DNA from: Anaerolineae bacterium
GTDB taxonomy: Bacteria > Chloroflexota > Anaerolineae > J102
Assembly: GCA_026985975.1 (NCBI GenBank)
Contig: JALSPL010000387.1
Span: 1 to 9,350 of the forward strand
Direction of reading: 5' to 3'
DNA: 9,350 nt
The position numbers and the translations under genes are program-made. Position 1 is the stretch's first letter; each line of letters starts with the position of its first letter. The notes beneath the pieces are model-generated. The model saw nothing but the letters and a program-made list of their open reading frames with translations, searched no databases and was not told the DNA's origin. Positions 1-6,374 of this stretch are shown piece after piece.

Positions 1-53
1 CCCCTGAAAAAAGGTTGCGATCAGCAGCGATAGAGAAGACAGCGAAAATGGTG

Positions 54-98
54 TGGTTTCAGCCACTTTTCCTTGGCGAAACCATGATATTTTCCTTT
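54..98 (+). terminator. Terminator-like hairpin near the left edge
   Basis: TGGTTTC (54-60) pairs perfectly with GAAACCA (78-84). After a one-base bulge, GCCA (62-65) pairs with TGGC (74-77), giving an 11-bp stem with an 8-nt loop. The following bases to 98 are T-rich but interrupted. It may end transcription of a gene left of the window. The stem is only moderately GC-rich and no upstream gene is visible, so the function is inferred. Confidence 0.3.
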
Positions 99-190
99 GC
101 GACTTGGCAGCTTTGCGTGAGATCAAGCTTTTTTCAGTCGATCCAACTATGGGAGGCGAAGGTGGATTTTATCGGCCTTTTTGCGTCTGT

Positions 191-219
191 TTGTCACGAT
201 TTGGACTTTCAGTTAAGAT
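191..219 (+). promoter_or_regulatory. Candidate sigma70-type promoter for the 453-5180 operon
   Basis: TTGTCA (191-196, 5/6 match to TTGACA) is followed after 17 bp by TAAGAT (214-219, 4/6 match to TATAAT). It points toward the gene starting at 453 and would give a leader of about 225 nt containing the 253-347 palindrome. The spacing is ideal, but the region is AT-rich, so chance matches are likely. Confidence 0.3.
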
Positions 220-252
220 AAAATTGGCTGCTTCGTAAATAAAGTTATGTTT

Positions 253-347
253 ACGTCATTCCGAAGGAGCGCAGCGACTGAGGAATCTCCCCGTCTGCAA
301 ACGCGAGATTCTTCGCTCCCGCTGGTCACTAAGAATGACACAGACGT
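253..347. repeat. REP-like imperfect palindrome, copy 1 (95 bp)
   Basis: The outer arms GTCATTC (255-261) and GAATGAC (333-339) are exact inverse complements. The inner arms GAATCTC (272-298 region) and GAGATTC (304-311 region) also match, with an AGCG-rich middle. Both outer ends carry ACGT. The left half matches a second element at 9174-9268 almost base for base, sharing ACGTCATT, CGA, GAGCG, AGCGA and AATCTCCCC in the same order. Six T follow on the + strand (347-352), so it might also act as a transcript end. It looks like a dispersed intergenic palindrome of the REP/MITE type, with no coding capacity. Confidence 0.65.
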
Positions 348-440
348 TTTTTCATTCCTTATCGGCGTACAATCACTCATGGCATCTGCATCCTCCATCA
401 GCGCCAAAGCAATCATTTCACCCCTTTTCTATTTTTGAAC

Positions 441-445
441 AGGAG
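441..445 (+). promoter_or_regulatory. Ribosome binding site fixing the start at 453
   Basis: AGGAG lies 7 nt upstream of the ATG at 453. An in-frame TTG at 435 precedes this Shine-Dalgarno sequence and would translate through it, so 453 is the better start. Confidence 0.75.
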
Positions 446-452
446 CCCTGCA

Positions 453-3128
453 ATGCGAGCATTCAAACTTTTTATGAGATTTATATTTCGCTTGCTGATG
501 ATGTGGTTCTTTGATACGCTTTCTCTGTTTTTGACTGCGGAGATTGTCGGCGGCGTCACCATCGCTCAGGTGGGAAACAGCACAAGATTGGTGGTGGCCG
601 CGGCCGCGGCGTTGGTGCTGGGAGTGGTCAATCTGTTGATTCGTCCCATCATTCTGATGTTATCCATTCCGTTGGGGTTCATTTTTGTGTTCATTGTGGG
701 CTTTTTCGTCAATGCCATCACTTTGATGATCACCAGCAACCTGATCAACGGGTTTACGGTGGCCAATTTCTGGTCGGCCATCTGGGGCGGCGTCATCCTC
801 AGCTTTATCAACACCGTTATCACCGGCGTGATTACCGTCGATGATAGCGATTCCTTCTATCAGGGCGTGGTGGAGCGCCTGGCCGCCCGCTCCAAATATG
901 ATATCGAGGATGACGCCAGACCGGGCTTGCTGATGGTGGAAATCGACGGCCTGAGCTTCCATCATCTCAAATACGCCATCGCAGAAGGGTTGCTGCCCAC
1001 CTTCAAACGGTTGATGGACGAGGAGGGGTATCAGGTATCGCATGTGGATTGCGGGCTGCCCTCCCAGACATCAGCCTGTCAGGCGGGCATCATGTTCGGC
1101 GACAATTACGATATTCCCGCGTTTCGCTGGTATGACAAGGAGCAGCAGAAGCTTTATGTCTCCAGCAAGGACGCGGCTGAGATCAACGCCCGCTATGCGC
1201 ATGGTCAGGGACTGATGCGGGGCGGAGCCGGCATCAATAATATGATGAACGGCGATGCCAAGCATTCGCTGCTGACGCTGGCGGATCTACGCACCGGCGA
1301 TGAGCAGGAGCGCTCGCAGCGGGCCCGGGACATCTATCTGCTGATGTTGAATCCCTACTTTTTGATGCGGGTGATTGTGCTGTTCTTGTGGGAGGCGTTG
1401 GTGGAAGTGTGGCAATATGGCAAAGCCGTCGCCAGGGATGTGCAGCCGCGGTTGAACCGTCTGCATGAGGGGTACCCCTTCATTCGCGCCGCCACCACTG
1501 TGTTCATGCGCGACGTCTCAGGCTATCTCACTGCTCTGGAAGTGATACGCGGCGCTCCCGCTATCTATGTCACCTGGCCCGGTTATGATGAGGTGGCGCA
1601 CCATTCGGGCCCGTGGAGCTCTGACGCCTTCGGCGTGCTGCATCGCTATGACGAAGTCATCGACTTCTTGCTGGACCTCATCGAGCGCAAAGCGCCGCGG
1701 CCCTACAATCTGGTCGTGCTTTCAGATCATGGGCAATCCTTTGGAGCCACTTTCAAGCAACGCTATGGTCACGATCTCAAAGAATATATCGAGACGAAGA
1801 TCCCCAAACATATCAAAGTCCACGCCTCGATAGGCGGCGATGAGGGCGGCGTTTCTGTCACTGCCATGACTGCCGAACTGGAAAATATGCAGGAGCATGG
1901 CCAGGGCGGCGTGGTCGGCAAGCGGGTCATCGACGGGGCCAAAAACATCCTGTCCGACGCATCGAAGCCGCTGGAAACAGTGGAGCCAGCGGATCTGGAC
2001 GCCAATATCACGGTTTGCGGCAGCGGCAACATCGCTCAGGTATATTTCGATCTCGCGCCCCGCAAGCTGACGCTGGATGAACTCAACAGCGTTTATCCGG
2101 GCCTGGTGGATGAGATGGTGCAACATGAGGGCATCGGCATCGTGGTGGGCTACACCGCTGAGGGACATCCCATCGCCCTGGGCAAATCGGGCGCCCGCAA
2201 TCTGCATACCGGCGAGATTACGGGCGAAGATCCCATGGCCATGTTTGGCGATCCCGATCTGCGGGCGGCTCAGGTGCGCCGTATCGCCGATTATCCTCAT
2301 GCTGGCGATCTCATCGTCAACAGCACCCTCTATGAAGATGGCACGGTGGCGGCCATGGAGGAGCTCATCGGCAACCACGGCGGCATCGGCGGCGAGCAAA
2401 CCGACGCCTTCATCTTCCATCCGCCCAATCTGCATGTGCCCGCCACCACTAATTCGGCGGATGTCTACCACATTCTGAATGATTATCGCGAGAAGGCGCC
2501 TCCGGTCATTGCTGCGGGCGGCAAGGATGCCGCGCGGGAGAATGTGGACGCCTGGGCGCTTTCCACCCTGATTAAAGGCTTCGCCTTTGAACGGGGATGG
2601 GTTGGCAAAGCTTTGCGGGCCATGGTGTTGGAATCCAGCGCTTATCGGGAAGTCGCGGCTGATCCTTATATGACCGGCCCCGCCCTGCTATTTACCGTTC
2701 TGGGCGTGATTTTCGGCGGCATTGCCATCTCTGGCGGGTATAGTCTTCAGAGCCTGGCGTCCGATGTCGTGGGGGCGCTGCTTCTGGCATTCTTCATTTT
2801 CCTCTCCGGACGCGCCCTGGGCGGCAGCGGCTCGTTCACCGAAACCCTGCGCGCCGTTGGGTTTGCATACGTTACCAAGTTCTATAATATCCTGACGTTT
2901 GCGCCTGTCATCGGCGATGCGGCTAAATTTCTGGTGCTGATCATCTCCATTGTCGTCTTCTGGATTGCCGGCGTGCAAGCGCACAAGCTGCGAGGCTGGC
3001 GCAGCCTTCTGTTTCCGGTCGTCGTGATCGCAGTCATCGTCGTTTCTTTCTTCGCCATTGATATTCTGGCCCGCGGCGCGATTTTCACCCTGGAAAATCT
3101 GATGCAGGGCCTGGGACTCTCGCTTTGA
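453..3128 (+). CDS. Membrane-anchored alkaline-phosphatase-superfamily hydrolase with holin-like N-terminus and Yip1-like C-terminus
   Basis: An 891-residue protein with three parts. Residues 1-128 resemble the phage_holin_4_2 family (PF04020): a basic start, about four hydrophobic segments and the signature NLLIRPI (60-66) followed by a G-F-x-V-x-x-F-W stretch (100-107). Residues 155-700 are a type I phosphodiesterase/nucleotide pyrophosphatase-like core of the alkaline phosphatase superfamily. Likely metal ligands and nucleophile are D165 (EIDG), T206 in PSQTS, D379 and H383 in YDEVAHHSGP, D425-H426 in SDHGQ and H642 in GNHGG. Residues 729-891 hold about five membrane segments and a GGSGSF motif, as in Yip1 domains (PF04893). 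The set of ligands suggests an active metal-dependent phospho- or sulfo-ester hydrolase; the substrate cannot be read from sequence. The start at 453 has a good Shine-Dalgarno. The response regulator gene begins 22 bp after the stop, so co-transcription is likely. Confidence 0.8.
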   Translation: MRAFKLFMRFIFRLLMMWFFDTLSLFLTAEIVGGVTIAQVGNSTRLVVAAAAALVLGVVNLLIRPIILMLSIPLGFIFVFIVGFFVNAITLMITSNLINGFTVANFWSAIWGGVILSFINTVITGVITVDDSDSFYQGVVERLAARSKYDIEDDARPGLLMVEIDGLSFHHLKYAIAEGLLPTFKRLMDEEGYQVSHVDCGLPSQTSACQAGIMFGDNYDIPAFRWYDKEQQKLYVSSKDAAEINARYAHGQGLMRGGAGINNMMNGDAKHSLLTLADLRTGDEQERSQRARDIYLLMLNPYFLMRVIVLFLWEALVEVWQYGKAVARDVQPRLNRLHEGYPFIRAATTVFMRDVSGYLTALEVIRGAPAIYVTWPGYDEVAHHSGPWSSDAFGVLHRYDEVIDFLLDLIERKAPRPYNLVVLSDHGQSFGATFKQRYGHDLKEYIETKIPKHIKVHASIGGDEGGVSVTAMTAELENMQEHGQGGVVGKRVIDGAKNILSDASKPLETVEPADLDANITVCGSGNIAQVYFDLAPRKLTLDELNSVYPGLVDEMVQHEGIGIVVGYTAEGHPIALGKSGARNLHTGEITGEDPMAMFGDPDLRAAQVRRIADYPHAGDLIVNSTLYEDGTVAAMEELIGNHGGIGGEQTDAFIFHPPNLHVPATTNSADVYHILNDYREKAPPVIAAGGKDAARENVDAWALSTLIKGFAFERGWVGKALRAMVLESSAYREVAADPYMTGPALLFTVLGVIFGGIAISGGYSLQSLASDVVGALLLAFFIFLSGRALGGSGSFTETLRAVGFAYVTKFYNILTFAPVIGDAAKFLVLIISIVVFWIAGVQAHKLRGWRSLLFPVVVIAVIVVSFFAIDILARGAIFTLENLMQGLGLSL

Positions 3129-3150
3129 CGCTCCTCTCCGCCTGATCGCC

Positions 3151-3846
3151 ATGTCCCAATACATCCTCGTTGTTGATGATGATAAACAAATCGCCCGGCT
3201 CGTTCGCGCTTATCTCGATCAAGCCGGATATCAGGTGGCGGTGGCTTATGATGGTGAGGAGGCGCTACAGCGTATTCGGGCGGAAAAGCCTGATCTCATT
3301 GTGCTGGATCTGATGCTGCCGGGCAGAGATGGCTGGGAGATCACCCGTTTGGTGCGGGGAGATCAGGCGCTGGCGGCCATTCCCATCATCATGCTCACTG
3401 CCCGCGTCGAAGATGATGACAAGGTTGTGGGGTTGGAGCTGGGCGCAGATGATTACATCGCCAAACCATTCAATCCCCGCGAGGTTGTCGCCCGTGTGCG
3501 GGCCGTTTTGCGCCGGTCTTCAGGCGCTTTGCAGCCGGCCAACATCTTGCAGGTGGGCCCGGTGCGGCTGGATGCGGATCAGCATACGGTCAGCGCGGCA
3601 GGAACGCCCGTCGATCTGACTCCCACCGAATTCGATCTCCTGCAACTGTTGATGAAATATCCCAACCGCGCCTTCACCCGCATGAACATGATCGAGCAGG
3701 CGCTGGGCTATTCTTATGAGGGCATGGATCGCACCATCGACAGCCATATCAAGAATTTGCGCAGAAAGCTGGGCGTTGCCAGGGGCGAACCCGGCTATAT
3801 CGAAACGGTTTACGGCGTGGGCTATCGTCTGGTGGGCGAATCATGA
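3151..3846 (+). CDS. OmpR/PhoB-family two-component response regulator
   Basis: A 231-residue cytoplasmic transcription regulator, normal length for the family. The receiver domain spans about residues 4-117. It has acidic residues D9/D10, the phosphoacceptor D53 in VLDLMLP, the switch residue T83 in MLTAR and the invariant K105 in AKPF. The winged-helix DNA-binding domain spans about 134-228, with the family hallmarks LTPTEFDLL, the SHIKNLRRKL recognition-helix stretch and a YGVGYRL end. Phosphorylation by the adjacent kinase should promote dimerisation and DNA binding. The ATG at 3151 has only a weak Shine-Dalgarno, but no other in-frame start would keep the first beta strand. The gene follows the membrane hydrolase by 22 bp, and its stop overlaps the kinase start (ATGA), which implies translational coupling. 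The family call is firm; the regulon is unknown. Confidence 0.95.
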   Translation: MSQYILVVDDDKQIARLVRAYLDQAGYQVAVAYDGEEALQRIRAEKPDLIVLDLMLPGRDGWEITRLVRGDQALAAIPIIMLTARVEDDDKVVGLELGADDYIAKPFNPREVVARVRAVLRRSSGALQPANILQVGPVRLDADQHTVSAAGTPVDLTPTEFDLLQLLMKYPNRAFTRMNMIEQALGYSYEGMDRTIDSHIKNLRRKLGVARGEPGYIETVYGVGYRLVGES

Positions 3847-5180
3847 ACAAGTTGTGGGTGAAGTTGGGATTGGCTTTCGTCCTGGTGACGGTGGTGGGCA
3901 TCGCCGTGGCCGGGCTGTTGGCCAACTACCAGCTCAGCACCGGTTTTCACCGCTACATGACCCAAAATCAGGTGGATATTCGCCTGATCCCGGCGTTGCA
4001 GGCTTATTATCATCAGAATGGCGATTGGGCTGGGGTTGAGAGCGTTTTTCAGGCTCAACCCGGCAATCAGGGGCGCGGCAAGGGCCGGGGAGCGCCCAAA
4101 CACACCCTGGCGGACGCCTCCGGCCGGGTGGTTTATGATGAGACGGGAAGTTACCAAACGTTTTCCATATCCCGGCGCAAGCAGGCTATTCCCATCGAGC
4201 AGGATGGCGAGACCATCGGTTATTTGCTGATCTCGGCTGGCAATGGCGCTTCAGGCCCGGCCCAGGCCTTTCTAACGCTGATCACGCAATCGCTAGTGCA
4301 GGCGGGCGTTCTGGCCGCGCTTTTGGGATTGCTGCTGGGTTTTCTCATCGCCCGGCATCTATCCAACCCGCTGGATCGTCTGGCCCGGGCCGCACGCGGG
4401 CTCTCGCAGGGCGATCTCGGGCAACGGGCGCCGGTTGCGGGCAGTGATGAAGTCATGGAAGTGATGACGGCCTTCAACGAGATGGCCGAGGCCCTGCAAC
4501 GCTCCGAGCAGTTGCGCCAGAACATGATCGCGGACATCGCCCATGAATTGCGCACGCCGCTTACCGTCATTCAGGGCAATTTGCAGGCCATGCTGGATGG
4601 GGTGTATCCCATGACCGAGGAGGAGATCGCCCGGATTTACGATGAGACCCTGTTGCTGAATCGGTTGGTGAGTGATCTGCGGGCGCTGACGCAGGCCGAG
4701 GCGGGACAGCTTCCTCTGAATCGGGTCGCCACCGACCCCGCCGAACTGGTCTCGGGCGTGGCTGAGGCGTTTCGCGAGGCGGCGCGGGAGAAGAACATCG
4801 TTTTGGAAACTACCATCGCACCCGGACTCCCGACCATTCTGGCTGATCCCGACCGCTTGCGTCAGGTTTTCGCCAATCTCGTCAGCAACGCCCTGCGGCA
4901 CACGCCCGCGGGGGGTCGCATCACCCTGGCTGCGGCCTCCACAGGCGATGCAGTGCGTTTCAGCGTGAGCGACACCGGCCCGGGCCTGACGCCCGCGGAG
5001 CAGGCGCATGTCTTCGAGCGCTTCTGGCGGGCCGACGCTTCGCGTTCGCGGGATCGCGGCGGCTCGGGCCTGGGGCTGACCATCGCCCGTTATCTCATCG
5101 AGGCCCACGGCGGCGAGATGGGCGTGGCCAGCGAACCGGGCCAGGGCGCGACCTTCTGGTTCATCCTGCCCGCCGCCTGA
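3843..5180 (+). CDS. Membrane sensor histidine kinase (BaeS-like architecture)
   Basis: A 445-residue sensor kinase paired with the preceding regulator. Membrane helix 1 covers about residues 8-28. An extracytoplasmic sensor of about 120 residues follows, with a short Gly/Arg/Lys-rich stretch (77-86) and a compact beta-rich part ending in IGYLLISAG. Helix 2 covers about 152-171. A HAMP linker (about 172-224) begins LSNPLDRL. The dimerisation domain carries the phosphoacceptor H234 in IAHELRTPL. The ATPase domain has the N box NLVSNALRH (N349), G1 motif DTGPG (377-381), F box FERFWR (391-396) and G2 motif GGSGLGL (406-412). All catalytic motifs are intact, so it should phosphorylate the response regulator. 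The ligand is not evident. The 4-bp overlap with the regulator gene supports a single transcript, and no intrinsic terminator is obvious after the stop. Confidence 0.95.
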   Translation: MNKLWVKLGLAFVLVTVVGIAVAGLLANYQLSTGFHRYMTQNQVDIRLIPALQAYYHQNGDWAGVESVFQAQPGNQGRGKGRGAPKHTLADASGRVVYDETGSYQTFSISRRKQAIPIEQDGETIGYLLISAGNGASGPAQAFLTLITQSLVQAGVLAALLGLLLGFLIARHLSNPLDRLARAARGLSQGDLGQRAPVAGSDEVMEVMTAFNEMAEALQRSEQLRQNMIADIAHELRTPLTVIQGNLQAMLDGVYPMTEEEIARIYDETLLLNRLVSDLRALTQAEAGQLPLNRVATDPAELVSGVAEAFREAAREKNIVLETTIAPGLPTILADPDRLRQVFANLVSNALRHTPAGGRITLAAASTGDAVRFSVSDTGPGLTPAEQAHVFERFWRADASRSRDRGGSGLGLTIARYLIEAHGGEMGVASEPGQGATFWFILPAA

Positions 5181-5224
5181 TTTCCTCATTTGTTGTCACC
5201 AACATCTGCGTCAACCGGGGCGGC

Positions 5225-5253
5225 TTGGCCAGAAACGCGGCCGATGCTATGAT
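5225..5253 (+). promoter_or_regulatory. Promoter of the alpha/beta hydrolase gene
   Basis: TTGGCC (225-230 of the 5000s) and TATGAT (5248-5253, 5/6 match to TATAAT) are separated by exactly 17 bp. A TG one base before the -10 makes it an extended -10 element. Initiation is expected near A5260, giving a leader of about 58 nt. The leader contains a small perfect hairpin, CGCCCG (5268-5273) with CGGGCG (5282-5287). The site suggests this gene is transcribed apart from the two-component operon. Confidence 0.6.
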
Positions 5254-5307
5254 TTTTACATCGTCAGCGCCCGCAGCGACTCGGGCGTCCCGCTGCATTC
5301 ACCCAAC

Positions 5308-5312
5308 GGAGG
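5308..5312 (+). promoter_or_regulatory. Ribosome binding site fixing the start at 5318
   Basis: GGAGG lies 5 nt before the ATG at 5318. The in-frame upstream start at 5225 is a TTG that coincides with the -35 box, so the longer version would not be in the message. This decides the start. Confidence 0.8.
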
Positions 5313-5317
5313 TATTC

Positions 5318-6109
5318 ATGGCAACTATCGAGATCCGGGGCGTTTCTTATCACTACGAAGTCATCGGGCAGGGACCGCCCGTGCTCTTCGCTCATTGCCT
5401 CACCTGGAATCATCGCGAGTTCGATGCGCAGGCGGCGGCGCTGGCCGACCGCTACACCCTCATCCTGCCCGATCAGCGCGGGCATGGGCAAACCGGCTTC
5501 CCGGCGGAGCCCTACACGCTGGCGGACATGGCGGAAGACCTGTACGCGCTGGTGCAAAAGCTGGATGTGGGGCCGGTGCACTATGTCGGGCATTCTATGG
5601 GGGCGATGATGGGCCCGATTTTCGCGTTGGCGCATCCCGGGGCCCTGCGCTCATTGACCCTCATCGGCGGGTCGGCGGATGCAGAGACGCCGCAGCGTCT
5701 GGGAGGCTATCGTCAACTCATCGCCGCGGTGCGGGCGGGCCATCATGCGCCGGTGGCGGAGAAGCTGACCGGGCTTTTCTTCGGCAAAACCAGCCGCGCA
5801 AAGCGCAAGGCCGCCATCGCCCGCTTTCTGGATGATTTTATGACCATCAGCGGCGAGGGGCTGCACTGGACCGCCGAGGCGGTGTTCGCCCGCCCTGATC
5901 TGCGCCCGCGTCTGCCGGAAATCGCCCTGCCCGCCCTGGTGATGGCGGGGGAGGAGGACGTCGTGACCTCGCCCGAGCGCGCCCGCGAACTGGCCGACGG
6001 CATCCCCGACGCCCGTCTGCTCATCCTGCCGCGCGCGGGTCACTTCCTGCCCGTCGAGGCCCCCCATACCGTCAGCGGCGCCCTGCTTGATTTCTGGGAG
6101 ACGTTGTAG
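5318..6109 (+). CDS. Alpha/beta hydrolase fold protein
   Basis: A 263-residue soluble enzyme of the alpha/beta hydrolase fold (Abhydrolase_1 type), normal length and without a signal peptide. The catalytic triad is readable: nucleophile S93 in the elbow GHSMG, acid D214 in AGEEDVV, and H242 in RAGHFLPVEAP. The family motif DQRGHGQT (52-59) follows strand 4. The oxyanion-loop segment reads AHCLTWN where most relatives have HG followed by small residues. A cap region lies roughly at 125-195. The closest general match is to esterase, lactonase or haloperoxidase-like hydrolases, but sequence alone does not fix the substrate. It has its own promoter and a good Shine-Dalgarno, and no functional tie to its neighbours is evident. 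A weak 5-bp GC hairpin (6130-6142) without a T tract follows the stop. Confidence 0.9.
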   Translation: MATIEIRGVSYHYEVIGQGPPVLFAHCLTWNHREFDAQAAALADRYTLILPDQRGHGQTGFPAEPYTLADMAEDLYALVQKLDVGPVHYVGHSMGAMMGPIFALAHPGALRSLTLIGGSADAETPQRLGGYRQLIAAVRAGHHAPVAEKLTGLFFGKTSRAKRKAAIARFLDDFMTISGEGLHWTAEAVFARPDLRPRLPEIALPALVMAGEEDVVTSPERARELADGIPDARLLILPRAGHFLPVEAPHTVSGALLDFWETL

Positions 6110-6241
6110 GCGGGCAGGCCTTCTCAAGTGGGGCGAAGCCCCGAAACGGGCGTCTGAGCGGGATTTTGTGATCGCAGAGGCGCAGGAAGTGAGCTGCGTT
6201 TTTCTGGAGGACGTCCGGCGAATTGGCGCACTGTGCGCGGG

Positions 6242-6270
6242 TTGACATTCCCTTCACTTCATGCCAGAAT
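6242..6270 (+). promoter_or_regulatory. Promoter of the ABC uptake operon
   Basis: A perfect TTGACA (6242-6247) is followed after 17 bp by CAGAAT (6265-6270, 4/6 match to TATAAT). TG at 6262-6263 gives an extended -10. Initiation is expected near 6277, leaving a leader of about 98 nt before the lipoprotein ATG. This is the best promoter match in the window. Confidence 0.65.
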
Positions 6271-6282
6271 ATCCCGGTGCAA

Positions 6283-6315
6283 GGGCGCATGAAAGAAGCG
6301 CCCGCTTTTGTTTTT
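6283..6315 (+). terminator. Terminator-like hairpin in the leader of the uptake operon (possible attenuator)
   Basis: GGGCGC (6283-6288) pairs perfectly with GCGCCC (6298-6303) over a 9-nt loop. GCTTTTGTTTTT follows, the form of a Rho-independent terminator. It lies downstream of the proposed promoter and upstream of the lipoprotein gene. It either terminates read-through from the hydrolase gene or attenuates the operon itself. If initiation is near 6277, the stem begins within the first ten nucleotides of the RNA, which is unusually early. Confidence 0.5.
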
Positions 6316-6372
6316 CGCCAATCATTTTTTAGCCGATCGGTTGCGATTGGCCCTTCGAAAAGGAGATTTTGA
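6289..6372 (+). CDS. Possible 27-residue leader peptide (upstream ORF)
   Basis: An ATG at 6289, in the loop of the terminator-like hairpin, opens a 27-codon frame. It ends with TGA at 6370-6372, 2 nt before the lipoprotein ATG at 6375. The frame runs through the T tract, both downstream hairpin arms and the lipoprotein Shine-Dalgarno. The peptide begins MKEAPAFVFR and has five Phe and five Arg. A purine stretch AAGGG lies only 3 nt upstream of the ATG, too close for a good ribosome site. If translated, it could control hairpin folding or couple translation to the lipoprotein. It could equally be chance: a frame of this length is not rare. Confidence 0.22.
   Translation: MKEAPAFVFRQSFFSRSVAIGPSKRRF
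6317..6351 (+). promoter_or_regulatory. Mutually exclusive hairpins before the lipoprotein ribosome site
   Basis: GCCAATC (6317-6323) is the exact inverse complement of GATTGGC (6345-6351). Within that span CCGATCG (6333-6339) can instead pair with CGATTGG (6344-6350, one G-U pair) over a 4-nt loop. The two pairings compete for the same right arm. They end 9 nt before the AGGAG of the next gene. This is the geometry of a leader switch, but I cannot compute stabilities, and no known riboswitch class is recognised. Confidence 0.35.
6361..6365 (+). promoter_or_regulatory. Ribosome binding site fixing the start at 6375
   Basis: AGGAG, preceded by AAA, lies 9 nt before the ATG at 6375. An in-frame TTG at 6369 is too close to this site to be used, so the lipoprotein begins MKKLLLL. 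Confidence 0.75.
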
Positions 6373-6374
6373 GC

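Larger units (their letters stand above)
1..452. other. Non-coding, AT-richer region upstream of the membrane hydrolase operon
   Basis: I see no convincing gene here. The short open frames have no recognisable domain and no good ribosome binding site. The stretch is visibly richer in A/T than the genes that follow. It holds a terminator-like hairpin (54-98), a candidate sigma70-type promoter (191-219) and a 95-bp imperfect palindrome (253-347) that ends in a run of T. The leader of the 453-3128 gene lies at its right end. What lies left of position 1 is unknown. Confidence 0.6.

Noticed and set aside
345..373. TACAAT at 368-373 as a -10 element nearer the first gene
   Set aside because: The hexamer is good, but nothing resembling TTGACA lies 16-18 bp upstream, only T-rich sequence from the palindrome tail.
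453..850. Prophage lysis gene, because of the holin-like domain
   Set aside because: No endolysin or other phage gene is nearby. PF04020-type domains are widespread in chromosomal membrane proteins, and here the domain is fused to a large hydrolase.
1722..2471. A 249-residue open frame on the - strand
   Set aside because: It lies wholly within the membrane hydrolase core, where the + frame carries the active-site motifs. It has no domain or ribosome site of its own.
4359..5189. A 276-residue open frame on the - strand
   Set aside because: It is a shadow of the histidine kinase gene, whose catalytic motifs are intact on the + strand.
5225..5317. N-terminal extension of the alpha/beta hydrolase from a TTG at 5225
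   Set aside because: This TTG is the -35 box of a good promoter, and the extra 31 residues resemble no part of the family. GGAGG at 5308 supports the ATG at 5318.
6110..6241. Short - strand coding-like stretch between hydrolase and promoter (reads ..SPDVLQKNAAHFLRLCDHK..)
   Set aside because: It has no start, no ribosome site and no recognised domain. It may be a decayed or dispersed repeat, but one copy gives no support for that.
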